A stretch of DNA of 64,000 bases from JAAYCU01 sp964401335 (lineage in GTDB: Bacteria; Planctomycetota; Phycisphaerae; UBA1845; PWPN01): the NCBI GenBank assembly GCA_964401335.1, contig CAYNYK010000008.1:1-64000 (forward strand), given 5' to 3'. Of the stretch, positions 44,555 through 52,468 are shown in pieces. Within the stretch, counting starts at the first letter, position 1. Each line of letters begins with the position of its first letter. The position numbers and the translations under genes were made by a program. The notes below the pieces were generated by a model. That model saw only the letters and a list, made by a program, of their open reading frames with translations. It was not told where the DNA came from and ran no database searches.

Positions 44555-45523
44555 GTGTCTGCATTGAAGGACATGATCGATACCGCCGAATCACGCCGCC
44601 AATCCCTACGGAACGACGCCTCCACCAATGCGTATCGCCTCTTCAACGGGTCAGGCGACGGCTTGGATGGGCTCGTCATCGAGCGTTTCGGCGATATCCT
44701 CATCGTTCAACTTCACGAACAGCGGCTGCGCTACCGCCAAGAGGATTTGCGCGACGCCGTCGAATCGTTGCATCACCGGTTGAGCACCCAGGCGGTTTAT
44801 AAAAAAATATTCCTACGCGATCGGAGGGCGGTGCCCAAGGAAATCGACGCCTTGCATCGCGATCCGGTACCCTGGATCGGCCGATCGGCCCCCCCGGAAC
44901 ATACCGTCCTCGAAAATGGCCTTCGTTTCCTGATCCGCCCTTATCACGGTTTCTCCGTGGGCCTTTTCCTGGAACATCGGCTCAACCGCCAACGTATCCG
45001 CGAACTCGCCGCCGGCCGGCGGGTGCTCAATACTTTCTGCTACACCGGTTCATTCTCCATCGCCGCCGTCGTCGGAGGAGCGGCTTCCGTCACCAGCGTC
45101 GATCTCTCCAAATCCTACCTCGCCTGGTGCCGCGACAACTTCACCCTCAACAATCTCGAAACCGACGGCCACTGGTTCTTCTCCTCCGACATCTTCGAGT
45201 TCTTCCAGCGGGCTCGCCGCCAGAATCGCCGCTATGACCTGATAATTCTTGACCCGCCGAGTTTCGGCCGTCTGCGCCGCCCCGCCCGAGTTTTCACACT
45301 CACGGACCAGCTTGACGACCTTGTCCGCCAAGCAGTCGAACAACTCGACCCCGGCGGTATCGTCCTGCTAGGCGTGAACCATCGCCAAATCGGCTACGCG
45401 CGGCTTGAAAAAGCCCTTTTCGCCACCGGCCGTCCTTGCACCATCCTCGAACGGCCCGCCCTGCCTCCCGATTTCGTCGGCGATCCCGATTACGCCAAGT
45501 CCATCATCGCCCGATTCGAATAG
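44555..45523 (+). CDS. RlmI-like class I SAM-dependent rRNA methyltransferase
   Basis: This 322-residue protein has the NAYRLFNGSGDGLDGLVIERFGD segment of the RlmI/RlmK branch. The SAM-binding motif I is VLNTFCYTGSFSIAAVVGGA, VTSVDLS is motif II, and ILDPPSFGR is the catalytic NPP/DPP-type motif. It probably makes m5C in 23S rRNA; the N-terminal PUA domain of full-length RlmI (about 390 residues) is largely missing. The start is GTG with AGGTGA upstream. A small mobile element begins 13 nt after its stop. Confidence 0.85.
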   Translation: MSALKDMIDTAESRRQSLRNDASTNAYRLFNGSGDGLDGLVIERFGDILIVQLHEQRLRYRQEDLRDAVESLHHRLSTQAVYKKIFLRDRRAVPKEIDALHRDPVPWIGRSAPPEHTVLENGLRFLIRPYHGFSVGLFLEHRLNRQRIRELAAGRRVLNTFCYTGSFSIAAVVGGAASVTSVDLSKSYLAWCRDNFTLNNLETDGHWFFSSDIFEFFQRARRQNRRYDLIILDPPSFGRLRRPARVFTLTDQLDDLVRQAVEQLDPGGIVLLGVNHRQIGYARLEKALFATGRPCTILERPALPPDFVGDPDYAKSIIARFE

Positions 45524-45535
45524 AGTAAGTTCCAA

Positions 45536-45626
45536 AGAATGCGTCCAAAAACCTCATAGCGTTGGTCCCGTCGGATCGACAAGCACAGGCGAGACGCCTT
45601 TGCCACTCCCGTTTTCGGAGGCGTTC
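45536..45626. mobile_element. MITE-like element (copy 4), decayed
   Basis: The 91-bp element has terminal inverted repeats AGAATGCGTCC...GGAGGCGTTCT. Its internal stem has decayed, as has the core hairpin at 45584-45602 (CACAGGCG-AGA-CGCCTTTG, lower stem broken). It sits 13 nt after the methyltransferase stop codon, like the other copies at gene ends. Confidence 0.65.
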
Positions 45627-45630
45627 TAAA

Positions 45631-45700
45631 ACGGGTGTCGCATGGGTGGGGCACCGGTATCTCGCCGGTGCGTATCGGCCACGCAAGGCCGCCCCTTAGG
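45631..45700. repeat. Inverted half-copy of the same repeat
   Basis: On the reverse strand this segment carries a CGGCC/GGCCG stem followed by the core hairpin GCACCGGCGAGATACCGGTGC (45651-45671) in the same order as in copies 2 and 3. No terminal repeats are seen. It lies back to back with copy 4 and, with it, fills most of the 321-nt space before the AAA gene; I see nothing else there. Confidence 0.6.
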
Positions 45701-45844
45701 GATTCCCGGTGCTCTCCAAGCATGTCTCCTTCCGCAAAATTTTCGTATGGTGAGTTGTTGTCAGAGATATTCCTTTCTCATATTCTTATTGACGTGCTTG
45801 CCCCGGCGCCAGAGCCATAAGCGGATATTTGCGGAAATCATACG

Positions 45845-47332
45845 ATGAACGATCGGCAACGCCTCGAACATCTGATCCGTGCCCGGCACCCACTGATTAC
45901 CATGGTAACCAGCGAGGAAAATGACGCGCTGGCCTTGGTCAGGGATACCGCCCTGGCCTTGCGCAAGACTTTGCGTATCTGGTCCATGGTCGGCGGTATT
46001 CGTGACGGGCTGATCGACGAGGGTGAGGCGGCCCCCGCCACCGAGCATCCCGCCGCCGCCCTTTACTATCTTCTGTGCCAGCCCGAGCCCGGCATCGCGA
46101 TCATGCTCGATCTTGCCGGCCATCTGAAGGACGAAAAAACCCTGCGTTTGCTTCGGGATCTGATTCAACGTTATCGCCAGACGGGTGGCCAACTGGTCCT
46201 CATCGATCACCGCGAGGAAATCCCTTCGATCATCGCCTCCGAGGGCATTCGATTCGATCTCTCCCTGCCCGATGAGGCCGAACTCGACCTTATCATCCGG
46301 AACACCCTCCGCCGTCTCCATCAGGAGCAGCACATCGACATCGACATCACCCGCAAGGGGTTGCAAACCATCATCCGCAACCTCCGCGGCCTCAACCGCC
46401 GCCAGGCCGAACAGATCATCATCGACGCCGTCATTGATGATCGCCGTTTCGATGCCGACGATATCAACACCATTCTGGCGAACAAACGCCAGCTTCTGCA
46501 TCGCGACGGCTTACTCGAATACGTCGAGGCCCCCGTCGACCTGTCCGAAATTGGCGGACTATCCCGTCTTAAAAAATGGCTCCAACTCCGTCAGAATGCC
46601 CTGAGTGGCGATGCCGGACAATTCGGACTCACCAGTCCTCATGGCGTGCTCCTGCTCGGCGTGCAGGGCGCGGGCAAGAGCCTCTGCGCCAAGGCCATCG
46701 CCACCGCCTGGCAACAGCCGCTCCTGCGCATGGATGTCGGGGCCCTCTATGACCGCTACGTCGGCGAATCCGAGCGCCGCCTCCGCGACGCCCTGAATCA
46801 GGCCGAAACCATGGCCCCCATCATTCTCTGGATCGACGAAATCGAAAAAGCCTTCGCCTCGGCCGCCAGTCGCAGTACCGACGGCGGACTTTCCCAGCGC
46901 ATGTTCGGTTCCCTGCTCACCTGGATGCAGGAACATAGCGCCCCCGTTTTCCTGGTCGCCACGGCTAACGATATCGAGGCCCTGCCTCCCGAACTGCTGC
47001 GCAAGGGCCGGTTCGACGAAATCTTTTTCGTCGATCTGCCCGGTAAAGTCACCCGTAAACAGATTTTCGCCATCCACCTGAAAAAACGGAAACGAGATCC
47101 CGGCCTTTTCGACCTTGAAGCCCTTGCCGACGCCGCCGAAGACTACAGCGGCGCCGAGATCGAGCAGGCGATTATCTCCGCCCTGCATGACGCCTATGCC
47201 GAAAGAAGCGAACTGGACACTCCGCGTATTCTTCAGGCGCTGAAAAACTCGCCACCGCTCTCCGTTACCATGGCTGAATCCGTTGCTGCCCTTCGCGCCT
47301 GGGCGAAAAACCGTTGCGTCCCGGCCGATTGA
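45845..47332 (+). CDS. AAA ATPase, Ycf46-like
   Basis: The 495-residue protein has an N-terminal region of about 240 residues with a degenerate AAA-like fold (HPLITMVTSEENDALALV). A classical AAA domain follows: Walker A LLGVQGAGKS, Walker B IILWIDEIEKAF, sensor 1 VATAND, and arginine-finger region ELLRKGRFDEIFFVDLP. This is the layout of plastid/cyanobacterial Ycf46 and bacterial homologues, which lack the FtsH protease and membrane parts. The substrate is unknown. Confidence 0.87.
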   Translation: MNDRQRLEHLIRARHPLITMVTSEENDALALVRDTALALRKTLRIWSMVGGIRDGLIDEGEAAPATEHPAAALYYLLCQPEPGIAIMLDLAGHLKDEKTLRLLRDLIQRYRQTGGQLVLIDHREEIPSIIASEGIRFDLSLPDEAELDLIIRNTLRRLHQEQHIDIDITRKGLQTIIRNLRGLNRRQAEQIIIDAVIDDRRFDADDINTILANKRQLLHRDGLLEYVEAPVDLSEIGGLSRLKKWLQLRQNALSGDAGQFGLTSPHGVLLLGVQGAGKSLCAKAIATAWQQPLLRMDVGALYDRYVGESERRLRDALNQAETMAPIILWIDEIEKAFASAASRSTDGGLSQRMFGSLLTWMQEHSAPVFLVATANDIEALPPELLRKGRFDEIFFVDLPGKVTRKQIFAIHLKKRKRDPGLFDLEALADAAEDYSGAEIEQAIISALHDAYAERSELDTPRILQALKNSPPLSVTMAESVAALRAWAKNRCVPAD

Positions 47333-47429
47333 AGGATTTGCACATACACGTTTAACAAACCGCCACGTACATACACATAAGGGTAATCGATTATTCTTTG
47401 TCGTCATCGACCGGTCTTCACGGACTTTT

Positions 47430-47679
47430 TTATTTCCCCGTGGCGCGGGCACTTGATTCAACCGGTCCGCGCTTCTTTACGGAGTGAGTCATGGCCGCCT
47501 TGATAACCCGCATGGCGGCGGGGTCATACAGGTGTTCTCCGCAATGTTCGCAAACGTCAACCTCGATGTTCGGCGCAATCCCTTTGCCCGGTCCCAATTC
47601 CACATCCATGACTCTGCGCCGCACGGACGTATTTCCGCATATGGGGCAAGGGGAACAATATCGGTTTTCGTCGTTTCAT
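47430..47679 (-). pseudogene. YgiT/MqsA-type zinc-finger protein, frame broken near the start
   Basis: On the reverse strand, the frame from about 47660 to 47430 reads CSPCPICGNTSVRRRV...VDVCEHCGEHLYDPAAM, the two CxxC halves of a YgiT/MqsA-like N-terminal zinc finger. It has no usual start codon upstream of the first CxxC. The natural ATG (47679, after GTGGA) is in another frame; losing one T in ATATTG would join them as MKRRKPICSPCPICG. The cause is either a real frameshift or a base-call error. No toxin partner is seen. The gene follows the DUF4954 gene by 37 nt. Confidence 0.5.
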
Positions 47680-47716
47680 GGTTCCACTAAACGATCAGCA
47701 TTGCCGGCCAGTATGA

Positions 47717-49921
47717 TCAAACCCGGCCCCGAATATTCCGCACGAGTTCCTTGAAATCCTCGGTATCCTTATTCGTCTGTTTAACGAAACTATTATCTTC
47801 AGGCGTGCCGATGACGGCGCGCATCTCCTCGGCATCAGCGAAGGTGGCCTGGCGGAAGGGATTATCGTAATCTTTCTTGCGGCTGATATAGACCTGGTCA
47901 CGAACATATTCCTGGATACGAACGGCTTCATCCAGCGTCTGGTTCCAGGTCTGGGGAGTGATTTCATTCGCGTCCAACAGGGTCAGCAACACGGCCAGAG
48001 CGTGGGATTGTTTCTGCCGGGGATAAACCGCCCACAATTTGTCGTAGGCCGCGTGAATCTCCGGCCAGCTTCGGTACTGGCCCGCCTTGATTTCATTCAT
48101 AAGCCGATTGAGGTCGACCGAAGACATGAGTTGCCCGCCCACGTTGATCCACTCACGCTGTCTTGGCCCGGATAAATCCTCAAGCATCGTCCGCAACGTG
48201 GCCTGAGGATGTTCGACCAGGTAGAGCAGCAGGTTTTTAACCGCGTAATAAAATAACATCTCCCGGTAGGCATGGTACCCTGCTCGCGGCTTAATGATAA
48301 GCACTTTGCGACGGCCTCTCTCCATGCCCTCGCCGAGCACCTCGAGATTCTCGGTCCGCGACGGCACCCCCGACAGCAACTCACGCCCAAGCTTGGCCAG
48401 GTCGTCGTCGGAGCGGTTGCCAGAATCATGCTGGTCGGCGCGCAGGGCGGCCTTGGCCGTCCAGATCTCAAGCAGGCGCATGGCCGTGAATATCTCCTCG
48501 GCGGTGTCGGGAGCGAGAAAATCGAATTCTATATTCTGGGCCTTGGTTTTTCGGATGTCGCGGGTCTTGAGTTTCCAACTGTTGCGTACCAGAGCATACA
48601 TATTAAACAGCCACCAAAAGGCAGGCATGACTTCGAGCCGGTCGTGGGCTTGATCGTCGCTCACCAGAGCGAAGGGTAACGGGATGTTTAACTCCGCCGG
48701 GTAATCGCCTTTACTCAACAGGGTAAAACTGGCGAACCGGGAGGAGTGCTTGAGAGTCACGCACAAGCCCGGCCAGAACCCTCGACCGGCCTCGATTTCA
48801 CCGTCATTGGCCCGGCTGTTGTGGTTGGACCCGATGGTCGCGCCGGCGGCGATATTGCTCTGCCCCTTGACCAGCGAGGCGGTCAAGAAGGAATTGTTGT
48901 GATGCTGTTCGTGGGCCGGGAACACCAGGTTGTAGAGGATCTCGCAACAGGAGACGGTTGAGTTGCTGCCCAGCACGGAGTGGATTAACCGGGCCCCGTA
49001 CTTGAGGTGCGAGTTGTCGCAGAGCACGAAGCGGACGGCCTTGCAGCCGTAGAACACGTGGCAGCCCAAACCAATAATGCCGTTGACCAGCTCAACCCCT
49101 TCGCCAATCTGGCTCGGCTCCTCGGCACTGGAGTTGATGGTCACGTTCTTGATCTTGTTGGCCCCCTTGATATAGCAACTGGCCCCGATTTTCACGTCCT
49201 TGATGATGCCGCAGTTTTTAATGACACAGGCATCGCCGACCGTGCCATAGAAACCACGGCGGGAGTCATACTGGTCCTGGGTAAGGCGGCGAAAGCAGGC
49301 CTGGAGCTCGGCATCCTGGCGATACTTGGACCACAGATAGGCATCGGCGGTAGTCATGCCATCGAAGGGCATCACGGCGCGCCCGGACATTTCGTTGATT
49401 AAATCAAGCCATACACGGACCTTCTCTTCCTCGCCGTCCTTGACGATGCCGTTGCCGAACTTGGCATGGTTGGTCGTGTGCATCTCCTCCACGTTGAGCA
49501 GTATGACGTTGTCGCGCAGAATGTAGTGGGCCAGATAACGCACATTGTTGATCACGCAATTGTCGCCGATGTCGCAGGCGATAATCACGCTGTCCGAGAT
49601 GCCCACCGGCATCTGCAAGTCATGGTGTTCGAGAACAACATGCTCGAGCCGGCCGACGCGGACCAGACCATGAAACTCGCTGTTCTTGATCAGGCGGGGA
49701 TTGAACGGATCGGCCACCATCAAGTCGTCCCAGCGGTCACAGGTGTTATTATTTTTTACAAGGGTCTCGATTTCGTCGGCGCGCAAGCTGCGCCAATAAT
49801 CCGACGGCTTACCCACTTGCCGGTTGCGCAGGTAATATTCATCGCACCCCGCGGGCAGGTATGGCGCGGGGATAAAACCGCGGCCAAATCGCTCTACCGA
49901 AACAACTTTCACCTCGGACAT
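47717..49921 (-). CDS. DUF4954 protein with left-handed beta-helix
   Basis: This 734-residue protein has long stretches of hexapeptide-like turns (DSVIIACDIGDNCVINNV, DACVIKNCGIIKDVKIG, GEGVELVNGIIGLGCHVFYG), as in sugar acyl- or nucleotidyltransferase beta-helices. A C-terminal helical part of about 250 residues follows. It matches the DUF4954 family seen in Bacteroidetes and planctomycetes. The function is unknown; the fold and the next gene (SIS domain) suggest sugar-phosphate work. GAGGAT precedes the ATG. Confidence 0.8.
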   Translation of the reverse strand: MSEVKVVSVERFGRGFIPAPYLPAGCDEYYLRNRQVGKPSDYWRSLRADEIETLVKNNNTCDRWDDLMVADPFNPRLIKNSEFHGLVRVGRLEHVVLEHHDLQMPVGISDSVIIACDIGDNCVINNVRYLAHYILRDNVILLNVEEMHTTNHAKFGNGIVKDGEEEKVRVWLDLINEMSGRAVMPFDGMTTADAYLWSKYRQDAELQACFRRLTQDQYDSRRGFYGTVGDACVIKNCGIIKDVKIGASCYIKGANKIKNVTINSSAEEPSQIGEGVELVNGIIGLGCHVFYGCKAVRFVLCDNSHLKYGARLIHSVLGSNSTVSCCEILYNLVFPAHEQHHNNSFLTASLVKGQSNIAAGATIGSNHNSRANDGEIEAGRGFWPGLCVTLKHSSRFASFTLLSKGDYPAELNIPLPFALVSDDQAHDRLEVMPAFWWLFNMYALVRNSWKLKTRDIRKTKAQNIEFDFLAPDTAEEIFTAMRLLEIWTAKAALRADQHDSGNRSDDDLAKLGRELLSGVPSRTENLEVLGEGMERGRRKVLIIKPRAGYHAYREMLFYYAVKNLLLYLVEHPQATLRTMLEDLSGPRQREWINVGGQLMSSVDLNRLMNEIKAGQYRSWPEIHAAYDKLWAVYPRQKQSHALAVLLTLLDANEITPQTWNQTLDEAVRIQEYVRDQVYISRKKDYDNPFRQATFADAEEMRAVIGTPEDNSFVKQTNKDTEDFKELVRNIRGRV

Positions 49922-49946
49922 GCCTGAATCCTCGTTATCTATGCTT

Positions 49947-51035
49947 TTATGCGACTAACTCGTTTCCGACTTTGCGGGCCCGTTGTGGCTTGTCCAGATC
50001 GATCCCCAAGGCCAATCCGATGTCTACCAGCAGATTCCAGCCGGCACACAGATAAAGGATCGGCGTCAGTTCACCGGCGGTGGGCACACGAATGGTCGGA
50101 AATGGAGTGGGTCGGTCCGCGATGGCGGCGACCGTAAGCCCCACGCCCTGGACCAGTACTTCCTGAAATTTCCGATTTTCTTCCTCGATAGGATCAATCA
50201 CGAAGACGATATCGCCCGGTTCCATGACTTCCTCTATTCCATGCACGGCGTAAGTACCCTCCAGGAAATCCGACTTGCATCGGGTAATCTCATTGGTCTT
50301 GAGGGTCAATTCCTCGGCTACGCCGTCATTATACCCCGCAAAATAAATGGTACTCGCCTGAGTTGCTTTCCGGACAAGCTCCGGATCGATGGGGTGGGTC
50401 AGCGCCTCGCGAATCTTCTCCGCTAGGCCGTCGAGGTCCGCGGCGGGATTCCGACCGGCGATATGCGCCAGCAGCGAATAATAGAACAGGGCCTGCTCGA
50501 CGACACTCTTGGTGGCGGCAACCGCCTGCTCCCAACCACAAGTAAGAATGAAGGTCTGGGTGGCCGCCTCCTCGAGCAAGGTATCCTTATTCGCACTGAG
50601 GGCATAGCGATGTGGATTACCCATCTCGCCCAGTTTCTTGGTTAGCAGGACGACTTCCTTCGTACGGCCGGAGTTCGATGCGCAAAAAACAGCAAACCTG
50701 GAGAGGTCATATTGCGCGGCCTGCCGCGAGCCCTCGGTGATAACCTCGAGGTTCAGACCCCAGGTCAGGGCCTTGCGGATGGCGTTCTTGGCCGGGAAGA
50801 TGCGGCTGGAGCCCTCTCCGGTAAGCAATAGCCGCCCGACCTCCTTGATCTGCCGGGCAACCCGGGCCATCCGCCCGGGATCAAAGCGCGCCACCACGTC
50901 CACCGTCTCCATCATCTCCCGAACCAAAGCAAACTTGGCGTATTTTTCTTCCTCCAGGTTCACAATCTGCTCCTTTTTGAACCAGCGGTTGGTCAGCGTA
51001 ACGAAATCCTTTTTGAGCGGCGCAGGGGTCCGCAC
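49947..51035 (-). CDS. SIS-domain sugar-phosphate isomerase-like protein (GlmS/AgaS C-terminal type)
   Basis: This 362-residue protein has two SIS domains. The first has LLTGEGSSRIFPAKNAIRKA and CASNSGRTKEVVLLTKKLG (Ser-rich phosphosugar-binding loop); the second has FAGYNDGVAEELTLKTNEITR, then FLEGTYAVHGIEEVM, as in the isomerase half of glucosamine-6-phosphate synthase. There is no glutaminase domain. It lies 25 nt upstream of the DUF4954 gene on the same strand, so the two probably work together on an amino-sugar phosphate (inference). The start is probably GTG at 51035, without a strong Shine-Dalgarno. Confidence 0.82.
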   Translation of the reverse strand: MRTPAPLKKDFVTLTNRWFKKEQIVNLEEEKYAKFALVREMMETVDVVARFDPGRMARVARQIKEVGRLLLTGEGSSRIFPAKNAIRKALTWGLNLEVITEGSRQAAQYDLSRFAVFCASNSGRTKEVVLLTKKLGEMGNPHRYALSANKDTLLEEAATQTFILTCGWEQAVAATKSVVEQALFYYSLLAHIAGRNPAADLDGLAEKIREALTHPIDPELVRKATQASTIYFAGYNDGVAEELTLKTNEITRCKSDFLEGTYAVHGIEEVMEPGDIVFVIDPIEEENRKFQEVLVQGVGLTVAAIADRPTPFPTIRVPTAGELTPILYLCAGWNLLVDIGLALGIDLDKPQRARKVGNELVA

Positions 51036-51223
51036 CTGCAGCGCGAATCTGACAGTATTTATCGGTTATAAACCACGGGGAAAAAAGAACTTTAGGTTAA
51101 AAAACTCGTGACCGGGTCATGTAGCCATTAACCTCCCCTACTCGCCCATATGTTATGCGTACTCGCCAAGCGACCCTTGAGCCCCACTCAGGATTCGATA
51201 TCCTTAGCTCATTAAGGAGATTC

Positions 51224-52456
51224 ATGTTGACCCTGGGAAAGAACATGATAGCGATCATACTGGTTGGCTTGACGGCCCTGGAAGGCAAGGCGGCTGCGCC
51301 CTTGCATGGTGAACGCCCTCTGGTTCTGACTCATTACTACACCTGGTACACAACCGGCTTCGGCCGACATGGGGGCTGGAATGCCTGGGGAAAAAAGACC
51401 CCAAGCGAGTTTTATCCCCAAGGTTGCGATCCGGAAAAGATCATTTTCTCTCCATCCATCCGTCAGATTAGTTCTTGTGCGTACCCGTTGATCGGCCCAT
51501 ACGACAGCGATAACCGAGAGGTGGTCCGCTGGCACATCAGGTTAGCCAAGGCCGCGGGGATCGACGGCTTTTTCGTGGACTGGTGGGGCATGGCCCAGTG
51601 GCAGAAACCCAAGGGGTACACGCGGATGGTGTTTGAGGAGGTGGTGATGCCGGTCGCCCAGGAGGAGGGATTTAAGGTCTGTTTCTTCGATGAGACTCCG
51701 CAATTTTACAAACATCAGGATGAGGTGATCACCTGGGCGACGGAATTCCTGAACAAGTATAAAAACTCACCGGCCTATCTCAAAATCAAGGGTGAGCCGG
51801 TTTACGGAGTCTATCAGTTATGGAAAGGCAGGCTTTCGCCGGAAGAGGGCCGGTCTTTGATTCGCGAGGTCGAGGCCCATGTCGGCCCGGTCTATTGGAT
51901 TTTCGATCGGGTGCAGGCCCAGCCGAGTAACGAACCGGAAAAACAGAAACTGCGCGTGGCGCCCGGATGGCTCGAGATGTCCGAGATCGATGCGATTTGT
52001 ATGTATTCAACATTCTCCTCGATTCGAATCTACGACGGTCAGGAGCTTGCCCGGTTGTATCGCGGCCTCGCGGAAGAAGTCCATGCGGCCGGTAAGGCCC
52101 TCATGCTGCCGGCTCATCCCGGCATGGACAACCGCAAAATCCAGATCGACGAGGTGGCCCGGCGTGAAGGCAAGCCACATTGGTATATCCCCCGCTGCGG
52201 AGACCAAACGCTGCGCGATTATCTACAGGCATGCGTTCAGGCTGATACGGATTTTATCTGCATTACTTCGTTTAACGAGTGGCCTGAAACCACGGCTATC
52301 GAACCCGCCCTGACCTGGCCTGATCCGTATCTTTACCTTAAAACCATAGCCGAGTTCACCCAACACGAGTGGCAGACCCCGCCCCTCCCGCCGGAATCCG
52401 TCCTGGATCCTGCAATGCGGCCGTTTATTGCGGTCGCCGGGCGTTCCGCTGATTGA
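51224..52456 (+). CDS. Secreted glycoside hydrolase family 99-like protein
   Basis: This 410-residue protein has a signal peptide (IAIILVGLTALEGKAAA) and a TIM-barrel domain of the GH99/endo-alpha-mannosidase-like group: LVLTHYYTWYTTGFG, AAGIDGFFVDWWGM, TSFNEWPETTAIEP. The last element, with Glu after TSFNEW, matches the family's catalytic region. It would cut alpha-mannan-like or related glycans outside the cytoplasm. The ATG at 51224 has AAGGAG upstream. It is divergent from the SIS gene and convergent with the DUF4450-like gene. Confidence 0.8.
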   Translation: MLTLGKNMIAIILVGLTALEGKAAAPLHGERPLVLTHYYTWYTTGFGRHGGWNAWGKKTPSEFYPQGCDPEKIIFSPSIRQISSCAYPLIGPYDSDNREVVRWHIRLAKAAGIDGFFVDWWGMAQWQKPKGYTRMVFEEVVMPVAQEEGFKVCFFDETPQFYKHQDEVITWATEFLNKYKNSPAYLKIKGEPVYGVYQLWKGRLSPEEGRSLIREVEAHVGPVYWIFDRVQAQPSNEPEKQKLRVAPGWLEMSEIDAICMYSTFSSIRIYDGQELARLYRGLAEEVHAAGKALMLPAHPGMDNRKIQIDEVARREGKPHWYIPRCGDQTLRDYLQACVQADTDFICITSFNEWPETTAIEPALTWPDPYLYLKTIAEFTQHEWQTPPLPPESVLDPAMRPFIAVAGRSAD

Positions 52457-52468
52457 ATTCGAGAAGGG

